The notes under the pieces are model-generated. The model was not told the origin of the DNA. It saw nothing but the letters and a program-made list of their open reading frames with translations, and made no database searches. A stretch of 64,000 nucleotides of DNA. Origin: Lampris incognitus. Lineage: Eukaryota; Chordata; Actinopteri; Lampriformes; Lampridae. A program made the translations under genes and the position numbers. Position 1 is the stretch's first letter. Each line of letters starts with the position of its first letter. This document shows positions 39,601 to 54,700 of this stretch, in pieces. Location: positions 23,568,373 through 23,632,372 of the forward strand of contig NC_079214.1 in assembly GCF_029633865.1 (NCBI RefSeq), written 5' to 3'.

Positions 39601-42600
39601 GGTATCGGCTTGCCATTTTTTGACTTTGGCTATGGAAGTGTTTGATATGATTTTAGGCTGCACAGCCAAAATATTCAAATCACCTGCAAAATGTCTGAGA
39701 AACTTTTGCTTATTCCCTTTAGCACGTCTTTATCTCCAGGAAATATGTGGCCGAGGATGCTATCAAATCAAACCAATTCAAACTTAATTTTTATAGATTA
39801 AATATAAAAACTGTAACAGTGTAGCAGTGATAAAACAGGATGACATGATTCAAAATACAAGTGATTAAAACAGACATAACCTATAATTAACAGCAGATTA
39901 AAGTAATCTAATGAATGAAACAAATAAAAGTAGAAGGGATACATGCATGAGTAAATAGATGTGTTTTGAGTAAATGTATGAAAATTGTTATGGAAGTGTC
40001 TCCTCAATTCCAAGGGGATTCTTAGTTTGTGTTATTGGACTAGTTTGGAGAAGACTGTCTGTCGGTCCAAGAGAGAAGATTGTTCATCACAAATGAATGC
40101 CGTGTAAAATGTCAACAAGGCTTCTCAAAGGCATGTCACTTCCTACTGTCTGCAACCACACCACTGTAACTGTAGCACAGCCAAAGACTGATGTGAGAGA
40201 ATGCATTCATTTGATTTATGACTGGAGTCTATTTCGTTTGTACTAGAAATCTGGCCAGATGTGTTTCTAAATTGTTTCTTGCCCGTCAAAGAAATTTGAA
40301 AAAAAATTTAGGATATATGAATTTTCGATACGAGATATATGAAAAAATCCATATGGCTTGCTAATCTTTAATCTAATAATAGATGTGAATTCCTCTTTTA
40401 TTCAGATGAAAAGTGCATTTCATGTCTGAATTACTATCATAACGTAGCAACATTCATATCCAAAAGTCATAGCCGCAATTTAAAAAAAAAATCCAACAGA
40501 AAAACGGAAAAATTCTCATGGTTTTTCCAAGATAACATTGTTATTTAGATGAATCTCACCTCAGATTTTGTTTGAAAAAACAGACTGAATTGATGAGAAA
40601 GAAGTTCATAGATGATAGAGATTGGCATTTTAGTAAAGTGCACATTGAATAGATTTTCAAAACAACAGGCTAAACAGAGCCAAAGGAAAGACAAAATGTT
40701 AAACAAAAAGCTGCCACGCATTCAAACAAGACTAGAACGCAAATTCATGAACAGTGACTATTTACTGAGACTGCATGAAATGCTTTCAAGTGGTTTGCAG
40801 TGGCAGATTTGGAGGTATTATTCAATTAGCAGTGGCAAGTTTTAAGGGAGTTCAAGCCACTTTTCCCTGACAAGGCAACTTTCATCTTCAGCCTCCAAAG
40901 CTATAATGGACAGTTTTTTTCCAGTGCCATTCAGATCACATAAGACCTCATGACATCAGCATGGTCCAAAGGTCACAGCTGCAATTCAATATACAGCATT
41001 TCCTGTGTGTAGTTCCCCCTTTTCCACTTGATCACCCACCCCCATTTTTTTGTCTTTGACCCAGTCCTCCACTAACCCCATCCTGCCTCCCACTCCCAAA
41101 CTCAAAATGCCCTATATGGAAGAGTAAACAACCCAGAGGACAGTGGGACGTGGGATTTCCTGTCTTCCGAGGTTGTTTTCCACAGTATGTTTCTTTTCCA
41201 GTGTATATGACAGCAGTACATCAGGTTGGGGGTGGAGAGGAGTTGCACCAAATCCAGTATCTGTTCTCAGGCTTATAGACCCTCATCCCATCCTTTACTA
41301 CTGCATGAAGTGGAGGTGGAGGTCTGTTTATTATTGTGATGGGGTCTCGAAGGCTTGATTAAAGTACCATAGGGGAGTGACCTGTCAGCTGAGGGAGTGG
41401 AAATGAGGTCAAGGGGCCATGGAATGATTTACATTCAGACTGGAAAAGGTCATGCAGAATGACTGATTTCTCCAAGTTAAAGTTATTCATTAAAAATCAA
41501 GGTAGTGGTTACAGAGATTAGTGTTGCCTACAGCAACAATTTTTTTCTTCTTTTTTTCTACAGACTTTCTGCTGAATGTTTTTAATGATGTTGTCTGTGT
41601 AAAAACTGAGGTCAGAGTGCTTATTTATTTGCATACAACCAAACTAAAATTGTGCTTGAGATATACTTAACATTTTGAAGGGGCAAGTCCATCCTGACCT
41701 CTTGTGTAACTGTCTAGATTGGGTCAATTGAGACCACCACTGGTAAAAAAAGCTGCCCACCCTCCAGGACCTTTCGCCAACTCCTATCTCCCTGGCCATC
41801 ACATGTTCCAAGCCTTTTGTTCCAGCAAGAAAATATTGGACAATAGAAACAACTAGGCAACCTTCTTTCCCTTAACAGCCCCCACCACCAACTCTGGTTC
41901 AGGTATTGATATTTCCGCACCAGTACTCAACAGATGCCACCCCCCCCCCAGCATAAAGACAAAACTTAACATTGTAAGCAAAGCGCAACCACAACTATGT
42001 CAATGTAGACATTTCACAACAAATCCTTCAAAGAGCATGTATCTGCATCCATGGGGGAATACACATATGCATGCTTGTGCGTGCGTGACGGCATTAGTAT
42101 TTGCAGTCCTGAACAAAAGGTGGACTACGTGGATTAGCAGCCTGTCTGTAGATGCTGTCTCAGTTCATGTCTCTCCCTCAAGATAGGCTCTCATGTGAAT
42201 GCATGAGGGCAGATTGTGGAAGATGCCCATCTCCTGTCAACACCTCTTCAGTCTCTGAGCAGGCTGCAGGGGAAGGTCACTATCAAAGGACTGAGAGGCG
42301 AAGACACAGGCAGTGAGCCAGGGGTGTCCTGGCAGCTCAAACAGACAAGTGCATAGCATGTGGGCTGGGGTCTAATTTCAGTATCCTACATTCTGAACCG
42401 GTTTGGGACCTCTGCTATACATCTCCCCTTTTTCCATCTTTACTTGTCTTGACAATAAACTCAAGTTTATTTTCTAAATAAAAAGAAAAAGGGGGCAGAG
42501 AAAAGAAAGGCTACTGTAAGAAAGATAGTTAGTTTTCATGCATACCTGTGATTTAGATTAGGTGAAGAGTCTCCTACCATCATCAGGTTATAGTAATGTG

Positions 42601-42939
42601 TATTTGGATAGAAGATGCTATATGGTCTGTTTTGGTAATATGAGATAAAATGTGTACACATGTATAATTCCATGCTTGTGCTTTTGCTTTAAGTCAATCA
42701 AAGACAACCCCCCCCCCCGAGGTTGAACAATGATCAACAATGAGCACAAATGGGGAAAAAAAACCTAATAAGTGCAGATGGCTGATTTTTGGGGTTTAGA
42801 ATTCCACCCATCCATCCATCCATTATCCGAACTGCTTATCCTGCTCTCAGGATTGCAGGGATGCTGGAGCCTATCCCAGCAGTCATTGGGTAACAGGAGG
42901 GAGACACCCTGGACAGGCCGCCAAGCCATCACAGAGTTG

Positions 42940-42975
<36 letters not shown>

Positions 42976-45900
42976 TTTCTTCGGTGTCTACAACTGGTGG
43001 CCAATTCGTTTCTATTATTCAAGGTGGACATTTCAGGTCGTCAAATAATAAAATACTTCTCTGCCAAGCACAGGTTACATCTTTTACCCCTAACTGAATA
43101 TGCACTACTCTTTGCAAGGATTTTCCATGAGACGGAATAACTGATACTCTTGTCTACCAATGACCAAATGTGGCGGCTTAAGGCTGTTGCATTTTTCACG
43201 TGCTCATTTCTGAAGCTACTCATATGGGCGTTAAACCTAATTTTAAAAGGGCCCTCTGTTAATCCCACGAAAGTGTCTACATTGTAGTTATCTTTTCTTA
43301 TCACTGATGCCTGGTAGATGACTCCCTCTATCTGGCATTTTCCTTCTAGAGGACACGATGTCTTAACACGGCATTTGCAGTTGGAGGCGTTTGGTTGTGG
43401 TGAGGGGGTCTGTGCCTTGGCCATGATGCTTGTGTTGTGGGATGAAATAACCTGCTGAACATTTGGCATGCAGCTGTAGCTCATTTTGACTGTGTTTCTG
43501 TTGAATATTTTCCTCAATTGGTGGTCTGGGGTAAAGCACTCATTCAAAAGTTTGAAAAATAGTTTTCCAATATTAGAGGCCACGGTGTCGCTGTAGGGAG
43601 GATTTTACAGGTGATGTTCCGCCTTCTGCTGCGCTTTTTTTGTTGTTGTTGCTGGCTGTCGCTAATTGGTGGTGGATTGTACTTAAGTCTGAAATCATAG
43701 CCACATGTTTGTAAGGCTTCCTGGTATGGGGGAGCTGCTTTGTTAAAGATGGCTTCGCTGGATGATAAACATGAGAGTCTTTTGTTAAGGCTCACTGGGA
43801 TATTTTTCAAAATGGAGGGCGGATGATTGCTTTCTCTGTGGATGTATTGTAGTGTATTGTTGGGCTTCATGTAAGGCCTGTATGTACCATTTTTAAGGTC
43901 TAATGAGATGTCGAGGAAGTCAATCTGTTTTTTGTTAGCCTCAATTGTAATTTTTAGTCCAATGTTTGCAAATATACTACACATTTTCTTTTGTATTCTC
44001 TCGACTTCTCTTGCTGGTTTGTTGCAGACTGCCAGCCTGTCGTCTCTATATAGCTCGACGTTAATGTCTAGGACCTGTAGTTGGGACAACAAGTACAAGC
44101 CCATTAGCTCACAGGTCTCTGCCCCGTCGAAGCTGCCCATGTTCACGTCAAATTTGCTGTTACCTTGTTTCTGCTATGGGAGTCCCTTGTGGTACAAGAT
44201 TGACTCTTAAGCGTGGGCTATTATGTCTCGGTGGGATATTTTGGTGTATGTTGAGGCAAATTCAATAGCTTTGTCTAGTAGCTCTTTAGTTATGGAGGGG
44301 TAAAACTCACAAATATCAAAGCATATGAACGTATGTCTGCTCTTATCACCTATGTCCTTAAACCATTTCAATAATTGGTCGGTGTTCTTCCAATGGTTTA
44401 AGGGAACCCTCTTCAGAATCGACCGGTTAATATTATCAATGATTTATTTTTGCTGAGCTTACCTATTTCGGGCTTGGTGGGGTTGATAAGCCTACATGTT
44501 GGTTTGTTTTTAAAATTTGGTTTGTGGTCTTTCAGGGTGATAAAGGCTTGCTTCTGGGCGGTGACATCAATGCGGTCGTCTAATTTCAGATCCAATGCAA
44601 TTTTTTTGTCCTTTAGGGTGATGTCTCTTTCAGCAGACTTTGCAGCCTTCTTGTAAGATTTGGTGATGTTGCTGTGTTTATATATGTTATATATGTTATA
44701 TATTTATATACGGTGATGTTGCTGTGTTTATATCTATCTATATTTAGATATAGGAAAAAAAAACTTTAATTCATAGCAGTACAAGCCTGTTTCGTGCATC
44801 ACGCACTCATCAGCTGCCAAGTTGGCTATTCAACAAAGAAAAAACCCCAATGAATAAATGCTATGTTGCCTCGCACCATGCCCCTAGTTACAGAGGACAG
44901 CAACCAATGGGAGGATAGGTAACATTTTAAAAGTAACCTCAGGACATTACAACCAACGAGGGAGGGACTGGGGCTCGTTTTGAAAAAGTAAGGGCTTAAA
45001 AGGGCCAGGGCACTGTTCCTGAGGTTACTTTTCAAACGTTATCTGTCATTGGTTGCTATGTACCGCAACTAGGGGCGTGGTGTGAGGCAACACAACATTT
45101 ATTCGCTGGGTTTTATTTCTTTGTTGAATAGCCAACTTGGCAGCTGATGAGTGCGTGACGCACGAAACAGGCTTGTACTGCTATGAATTAAAGTTTTTTC
45201 CTACATCTATCTCAATATTCCGCTCCTCATTTGTTGAGCACTTTTATCAACACCATTGATGGTTTCCGGGGGAAAAATGCTTTATATACATATATATATA
45301 AGTTTTCTTTCTAAAACTGGAAAAAGCACAATCGGGCTAAGAAAATGAAATAGAACCACATGCGAAATGACTTCATGACATCTTATTACAGTTAATTAGT
45401 GTAAACTTACACCACTTCACAATACCCATGTTGTAGGTGAATAATCCCCTGTGTTAAATCTGTGGGAATCTGGTGACCATCCTGAGTAACCTTCAGTCTG
45501 GGAACAAAGACTTGTCTACTTGACCTCCCTTGAGCCTCCCCTTCATCCCCTCCATCCCACTATTTTTCTCTTGCTCACTCGCATACACCAACAAACAGCC
45601 GCAAATATATACACTGCATGCAGACCAGATGCAACTGCAAACTTGCAAACAGTTGTGTCAACAACAATAAATGCTACCTCACACACAGAGAAGCCTGGAG
45701 AAAATTTAAATTGTCTAAGCATCCATCTGATGCAACAAAATATTTTTAGTTCATTAATAGCATGTATAAAAAAGCACGTCATATATATTCTATATTACAA
45801 TATCTACAGTAACAGTAAATCATCCTGTGCATATTGGTTTTCAAACTTTCCTAAAACCCCTGAGATAGCTGAGAAAGCCTGTGACATTTGATTACAAAAT

Positions 45901-48900
45901 TCAGCGTTTCAGCACAGCTACAAGGACTCGTGTATCAGTTTCAGACCAGTACAATGAAATAACAAACCCACTTATATTCATGATTAATCTAACACAGTCT
46001 GAATAGAGGACACTGACTCAATCAAATATTTAGCCTGTCTACACGGAAATCTGAGATGAAATCACTGAAGATGTTAGACTTTGCGAAGCCTGTGAAAGGA
46101 TTCAACACAATGTTGTCTTTCTGTTCACCAGAGAAATGCTGCACATGGGGTGAGAACACGTGTGGCCTCCATGTGCATTAGGGGTGCAACAGTTCAGTTA
46201 GCCCACGGTTCGGTTCGTACCTCGGTTTTTGGGTCACGGTTTCGGTTCGGTTCGGTTTCGAATTACATTGTTAGTGAAATAAGTTCGGGAGGGAATAAGG
46301 TAGCGCGGATCGAGCGTATGCATTAGCTGACGAAAGCCCACATCTCCAACCACCGAAAAGGGCTGCATGTCTTTAGCAATGAACACCCCCGGGGGCTGCA
46401 CGGGTTATTGTTTTGTGTTTCTCTGAGTTGGCGCTATAGGTTTGTTGGAGAGCATCCCCGATAGACGGTTGTTTTGTTCACTGGTGCGGTTACCTGTGCG
46501 TCTGTCCTGCTTCCAGAGAGCGAGACATCTGGGTGGTGCCGGCGGAGATGCTGGCTCATATTGGAAGTGTTTCCACTTGCGTAGTACGGGACATGGGTCA
46601 AGCAATGCTTGCAGCACACAGTGTTATTTCTGTCCACTGTTTTGTCTCCTTCATCGTTGTATTCAACAGCAAACCTGAAATGACCCCAGATTTGTATGAA
46701 GACGGTGCTTCTTCAGACTTTTCTCTCTCTACTCCTCCACTCGCCTTGACTTTTTTTCCTGCTTCTGCGAGCTACCGCCGTGTTTTCAACTCGACTGTCG
46801 GCTCCAGTTACAAGGGGGGTGGGGGGTGGGGGGGCTAATGATTGGATATTGACTCGTGGGGCGGGGTTTTCTGCAGTAGGCTGTCTCAGCCTGCCTGCAC
46901 ACAGGCACACAATGAAAAATCCATTCTCCGGCAGTAAGAAGCGCCTGTCAACTATTCACGCACATTTTAACTGCAAAACCGAAAACCGACGGTCCATGAG
47001 GGCGGATTGAACCGTACAGGGCGGACCGTACGGTTCGGTTTTAAACCGAAAACCGTTGCATCCCGCATGCCTGTTTAAAGAATGGTAGATGAACGGCTGG
47101 CTTTGTGCACGTGCTGAAGTGCTTCTTGGATTGGCTTTTACCTGCAGATTTGGACAAAAGCCAAATGATAAAGCAGAAATTGTTTCTGCTACCTAAATTG
47201 TTTAGGAAACACAACATGTGACGGAAGTGTGATGAATGACGCACCATGGGATCTGAAAATCTTTTTTTTTTAAAGACTGACTGGCTTATTTCACCTGCTG
47301 CAAGAGCACATATATCGCATATAAATTCAGAACATCAGATATGCAAGATAATTCACGGTAGATTAGGGTTAAACATACAGCATACTAAAATGGAATTGGG
47401 AAATTGCATAGTTAAAAAACATATATCAGGGGCATCCGGGTAGCGTAGCAGTGTATTCCGTTGTCTACCAACATGGGGATCACCGGTTCAAATCCCCGTG
47501 TTACCTCCGGCTTGATCGGGCGTTCCTACAGATACAATTGGCCGTGTCTGCGGGTGGGAAGCCAGATGTGGGTATGTGTCCTGGTTGCTGCACTAATGCC
47601 TCCTCTGGTCGGTCGGGGAGCCTGTTCAGGGGGGAGGGGGAACTGGGGGTAATAGCATGATCCTCCCATGCGCTACGTCCCCCTGGCGAAACTCGTCACT
47701 GTCAGGTGAAGAGAAGTGGCTGGCGACTCCACATGTATCAGAGAGGCATGTGGTAGTCTGCAGACTTCCCCGGATCGGCAGAGGGGGTAGAGCAGTGACC
47801 AGAATGACTCGGAAAAATAGGGTAATTGGCCAAGTACAATTGGGGAGAAAAAGGGGGGGGGAACCCCCCCCCAAAAATCAGTTGAGGTGAGGGTTTAAAC
47901 ACAGCCAGTTGATTTGCAACTGAATTATTCCAGAGATTGTATCTCTCAGGCAAGCATACAACAAGGAAAAACAGTGAGCTGAACAGAAATTCAGAGAATA
48001 CTGTCCATTTTATTTCCAATCAAAGGATGGGACACAAAGTTTTTGCTCTGGCTAAAATCAACTTTTATAAATAATTAATCAGTTATAGGTAAGGTAACAA
48101 CACGCAGCACCATTTCATGTTGCTTGTAAATTTGAATATTAGAATTGAAATTGCTTTGAAATTTCACAAATGATTTTTAGAACTCATGTAGTTCTGGTAG
48201 AGTTCTGGCTGTAGTGAATACATATTTCAAGAAGAGGGAGGAACACAGGGTGATGTATAAGAGTGGAGGAAAGCGCACAGGTGGACTGTATCTTATGGAG
48301 AAGGCACGATCTGAAAGGGACTGGAGACTGCAAGGTAGTGTCAGGGGAGAACGTAGCTAGGCAGCATCGGATGGTGGTATGTAGGATGACTTTGGAGAAC
48401 AAGAAGAGGAAGAGAGTGAAGGCAGAGACAAGGATCAAATGGTGGAAGTTGAATAAGAAAGACTGTTGTGTGGCGTTCAGGGAGGAGTTAAGACAGGCAC
48501 TAGGTGGTAGTGAAGCGCTACCAGATGGCTGGACAACCACTGCAGAAATAGTGAGGGAGACAGCTAGGAAGGTACTTGGTGTGTCATCAGGGCAGAGGAA
48601 GGAAGACAAGGAGACTTGGTGGTGGAATGAGTAAATACAGCAAAGTATACAGAGGAAGAGGTTGGCAAGAAAGAAGTGGGATACTCAGAGAGATGAAGAA
48701 AGTAGTCAGGAGTACAAGGGGATGCAGTGTAACACAAAGAGAGAGGAGGCAAAGGCAAAAGAAAAGGCATATGGTGAGTTGTATGAGAGGTTAGACACTA
48801 AGGAAGGAGAAAAAGGACTTGTACCGGTTGGCTAAACAGAGGGACCGAGCTGGGAAGGATGTGCAGCAGGTAAGGGCGATCAAGGATAGAAATGGAAATA

Positions 48901-51722
48901 TGCTGACAAGCGAGGAGACTGTGTTGAGAAGATCGAAGGAGTACTCTGAGGGGCTGATGAATGAAGAAAATGAGAGAGAGAGAAAGAGAGACAGAGCAAG
49001 ATAAGGTTGGATGATGTGGGGATAGTGAATCAGGAAGTGCAGTAGATTAGCCAAGGAGGAAGTGAGGGCAGCTATGAAGAGGATGAAGAGTGGAAAGGTA
49101 GTTGGTCCAGATGACATATCTGTGGAGGCATGGAGATGTTTAGGAGAGATGGCAGTGGAGTTTTTAACTAGACTGTTTCACACAATCTTAGAAAGTGAAA
49201 GGATGCCTGAGGAGTGGAGAAGAATACTGGTACCAATTTTCAAGAATAAGGGTGATGTGCAGAACTGTAGCAACTACAGAGGTATAAAGTTGATAAGCCA
49301 CAGCATGAAGACAGAACATAGTGGAAGCTAGGTTAAGAGAAGAGGTGACGACCAGCGAGCAGCAGTATGGTTTCATGCCACGAAAGAGCACCACAGATGT
49401 GACGTTTGCTTTGAGAATGTTGATGGAGAAGTACAGAGAAGGCCAGAAAGAGTTACATTGTGTCTTTGTGGATTTAGAGAAAGCATACGACAGGGTGCCG
49501 AGAGAGGAGGTGTGGTATTGTATGAGGAAGTCGGGAATTGCAGAGAAATATGTAGGACTGGTATAGGATATGTATGAGGGAAGTGTGACATTGGTGAGGT
49601 GTGCGGTTGGAAAGACAGATGGGTTCAAGGTGGAGGTGGGATTACATCAAGGATCGACTCGGAGTCCTTTGTTGTTTGCAATGGTGATGGACAGGTTGAC
49701 GGATGAGATCAGGCAGGAGTCTCTGTGGACTATGATGTTTGTGGATGACATTGTGATCTGTAGCGACAGTAGGGTGGAGGTTGAGAGCCTGGAGAGGTGG
49801 AGGTATGCACTGGAGACAAGAGGAATGAAAGTCAGTAGGAGCAAGATGGAATACCTATGCGTGAATGACAGGGAGCACAATGGAATGTGAGGATGCAAGG
49901 AGTGGAGGTGATGAAGGCATATGAGTTTAAATACTTGGGGTCAACTGTACAAAGTAACGGGGAGTGCAGAAGAGCGGTGAAGAAGAGAGTGCAGGCAGGG
50001 TGGAGTGGGTGGAGAAGAGTGTCAGAAGTACTTTATGATAGAAGGGTACCAGCAAGAGTTAAAGGGAAGGTTTACAAAATGGTTGTGAGACCAGCTATGT
50101 TATATGGTTTGGAGACAGTGGCACTGATGAAAAGACAGAAGGCGGAGTTGGAGATGGCAGAGTTGGAGATGCTAAGATTTTCATTGGGAGTGATGAAGGA
50201 CAGGATTAGGAACGAGTATGTTAAAAGGGACAGCTCAGGTTGGATGGTTTGGAGACAAAGCAAGAGAGGCAAGATTGAGATGGCTTGGACATGTGTGGAG
50301 GAGAGATGCTGGGTATAATGGGAGAAGGATGCTGAATATGGAGCTGCCAGGGAAAAGGAAAAGAGGAAGGCCAAAGAAGAGGTTTATGGATGTGGTGAGA
50401 GAGGACATGCAGGTGGCTGGTGTGACAGAGGAAGATGCAGAGGACAGGAAGAGATGGAAACGGATGATCTGCTGTGGTGACCCCTAACGGGGGCAGCTGA
50501 AAGTAGTAGTAATAGTAGTGGTAGTAGCAGTAGTATAGTTCTGGTACCAGAATACATTAGATCCACTGAGACTTTACAAGCCTGTACACAGCCCGAGGTC
50601 CTCAAGACTGGTTTTTGCAGTGCCTATGTCAAGATATACAACAGCACATGACCAGGTCTTACACAGTTTCATAACCTATGATTCTGACTTTCTTGACAGC
50701 ATCTAGACAGTGAACAAAACACTGTATATAAGAAGTGGAAGTGCAAGGTCCTAAGACTGTATAAATACTCTTCAGGTTTTACACAACAATCCAATTTTAA
50801 GCACTTCATATCCAACAATCCATTATCCACGCCGCTTATCCTAATTAGAATTGCGGGATGCTGCAGCCTATCCCAGCCGTCATTGGGTGGCATGTGGGGA
50901 GACACCCTGGAAAGGCGGTCAGTCCATCACAGGGCTGACACATTTACACCTAGGGACAATTTAGTATGGCTGATTCACCTGACCTACACGTCTTTGGACT
51001 GTGGGAGGAAACCGGAGCACCCGCAGGAAACCCACACATATACGGGGAGAACATGCAAACTCCACACAGAGGACGACCCCCAATGTTGGACAACCCCGGG
51101 ATTCGACCCAGGACCTGCTTGCTGTGAGGCGACCGCGCTAACCACTGCTCCACTGTGCTGCCCCACACCTCATAATCAAAATAAATTATGATTTGTTCCC
51201 GTCAACTTTTTGTTTCAGTGGCGTCAGCAGTGAAACGTCGTTACAACACAACATCAAGACCCTCAGTAGGAGCCACACGTTGAGCCAAAATGGTCAGCAG
51301 TTTTCTGCCAAATAATCATATGCCTAAACTATTCATAACAATTTTGTACATCCAAATCTCCAAACTAAGTGTGTTACACCTCAGCATTTAAGAGAATTGA
51401 AGCGATTACAGAAATCATGCCTGTTTATATGTAATATTCATATCATGAAAATCCATCCATCCATTATCCAAACTGCTTATTCTGCTCTCAGGGTCACGGG
51501 GATGCTGGAGCTTATCCCAGCAGTGATTGAGCTGCAGGCGGGGAGCCACCCTGGACAGGCTGCCAGGCCATAAATATCACTTTGTTATTGCAGCCAATCA
51601 ACACGACACATCTGTCAAATAGTCTTCTGTGTAGTGGGGCACACTGCCAAGCTAAAATTATTCTTTGGTTATAATGCTTTGTAAGATGTATTATATAATC
51701 CTCTGCCTAGCAAATACAACAT

Positions 51723-51761
<39 letters not shown>

Positions 51762-54700
51762 TTGGATTGGATTGGATAGACTTTATTGTCCCCAAGGGGC
51801 AATTTGGTTTGCAAACAGCTGTCAACAAAACCAATACTCATGAAATGAATTAATAAAAGATAAATGCATGTAACATAAAGTAGATGTTACCGTAATAAGT
51901 TTGCAATGAGCTATAAAAACACTAAGAGTCCATCAGTCCTTGTTAAACTGTGTGTGCCATAGCAACTAGGCCTACAGCTCATTTAAAAACCCAACGGCCG
52001 AGGGAACAAAAGATGTCAGATATCTGTTTGATTTGGCCCTCCTAGGTAAAAGGTACCTCCTCCCTGGTGGCAGGAGTCAAAACTCTGCATGAAGACGGTG
52101 TTGAGGGTCCCCCAAAATGACCTTTGCCCTCTGAGTTTCCATCTAACTTGATAGATATGGCCAAGAACATTCAAGTTAGTATCAATGGTATTTTGGCAAA
52201 GTTTAACAATCTTTCCCAACCTATTTTTGCCAACCATGCCGAGGTTGCCAAACCAACAGATCAATGCATAAGTTAAAATTGACTCCATAAAAGATGAATA
52301 AAACATTTTCAAGAGTGATCTGTCAACAATAAAAACCCTCAGCTTTCTCAAGAAAAAGAGAGGGGGGGGGGAAATGATGAAACAGTAAATCTCATCTGCT
52401 GATAATCTGAACAGGGCTGTACAGGTCCTGGGAACAATTGTAAGTCGTCAGAAACTACATTCATTTCACAGAAATCATGCTGCTTCCTATAAATGTTATG
52501 TTTGGAATAAACATTAATGGCAGTAAAAACCCGGAGCTCAGTGCAGTATGCAGAAAACAGACATGCATATCAGATATCGAGCTGGGTCAACTATTTTAGC
52601 ATACAGTTGTCTTGAATGCCGTGGGCCCGTGGACCCACCACCCGCGGGAATGAACATTGCAGACTTGTCCAGGAGGATCAACTGGAAGGAGACCCCAGGG
52701 TAGATCCAGAGTTTGCTAGAGAGACTAACATGTCCGTTCTGGCCTGGGAGCACCTTGGGGTCCCCCAAGAGGAGCTGGAGGCTGTTGCTGGGAAGAGGGA
52801 TGTTTGGAGTGCTCTACTTAGCCTGTTGCCACTGTGACCTGACCCCGGAGAAGGGGTTGATGATGATGTCGTCTTGAATGCTGAGATGTTGCATACATAT
52901 GTCTCTCAACTCAGCAAGTGCACGGGATGGAAACTTTAACTCATTATGGGTTTGTTTCAAGCTGATCAACTTTGGTGGCCATTTTTCCTGTTATAAAGAG
53001 CAGCTTTGATTTACAATGTCCTCTATATTTGATAAGAGAAAACACTCTTGCTGCTGTGAATGCCCACTGAACAAGGGGTCTTATAGTCAGTCTTTCCACT
53101 GTCTGCACAATGAAATGTCAAGAACAAGCAGACATTCCAGGGCCTAAGGGCATCCAGTGATGTCAATGGTGGTGTTAATTTCCCTTTTGCTTGGCAAAGC
53201 ACAATACTCATCCCTATAAGGAAAATTAATTCTGGTAATTGATATTCATTAAATTGTTTAGTTAGTTACATTAGTTAAGAGTTAAAATTTCCATCTCTAT
53301 GGACTGTAAAATGTCTGAATCTTAATTTTATAAATCTAAATTTATAAATCTTTGTCCTGGTTCTAAAAAAATCCATTGTACTTGGTGATCTTGGCTGCTT
53401 GGCATTTTCTCCAAAATCATGTCAAATGTAAAATCCGACCTCTGGTCAGTGCAAGCTGCATAGTTGCTAATGATTTCCGTGAACAGAATCTTCAAGATGA
53501 TTGCTGATTTCCAAGTTGTGGTAAAATGATAGCCGATATGATGCTCCATCAGTGAGTATCAAAATGATCTATGATAATTTTACAACATTTACCACTTACT
53601 GTATCTAGCTGAAAGTCTTTTCTCTCTATCTAAAACACTGAGCACATGGAGACAAAATGTTGTAGAAGAAAAGCCTGATTTTCTGTCTTATGGCTGATGC
53701 TCCGAATCTGAGTGAGCAGGTTTAAGAACAGCGGCTGTATTTGACAGCAGTTTTCAAACCCTGATTATTTGTACAGTTAAACAGTGTGAATTCATTTTTT
53801 ATATGAATTAATTATCTGGCTGCAATCACTACTGCCACGATCGCTGGAAAGTCTGGGTTTGACACCCTTTATAAATGCGCTTCAGTTACAACCAACTCTC
53901 TGAAGACGCCAATAATTTTCACTCTAACTGCGTGTGGCTGTTAGCGCTGGTGTTGGTGAATTGAACTTTTTTTTTTTGTGGAATGAGGCATTTCAGTAGT
54001 ATCCACAAGCAGCAATATATTGCGTTTGTTAGCATGCGAACTGCTGCACTGATTCACGGGCAATGGGGAAAATCCCACTTTCGTGTTTATCATCGACATC
54101 GGTGGTCGGTCGACCAATCGTGTAACTTCAGTGACATCGTTGTTCGCCATTAGGTGGAACTCGGCCCTCCAACCAATGGTGAAAGTCCGTCACTCACTCA
54201 CTTACGGACAGCCATGAGGGCTGGCCCCGCTGTTATGGTCCAGGCAACAAACAGTAGATGTCAACACTGTAAGCAGCAGGGGAAATCAGTTTCCATCTTT
54301 GAGGACTCAGCAACAGTTAAACGTAACATATTTGCAGTTTAAGTTCTGCTTGGATTCCACCTATTCTACCCAGATCTATTGCTGCCTTTGAAAAATACTA
54401 AAACAGCTCATTTTAACCTACTACATATAATGAAAAATATGATTAATTGGGCAAAGAAATGAGGATTTTTCTCTGTAAAAGGTGAGAACCTTTTATATAA
54501 GTGATAACTTTAGCTTTTACTTGCCCACTTGTTTGGTACTTTGAACCACTAGCTTACTGGCCTATACTCAGCCCTTGTACCAGCATGTACCTTCAGAAAG
54601 CTCCTTTATCTGATAAGTGTAATGGGTTGAGAAACATAAAAGTGGTTTGTTTACTAATTTTTTTAATCCACATTTTAATGTCAAATAGAGGCCAATGGTT

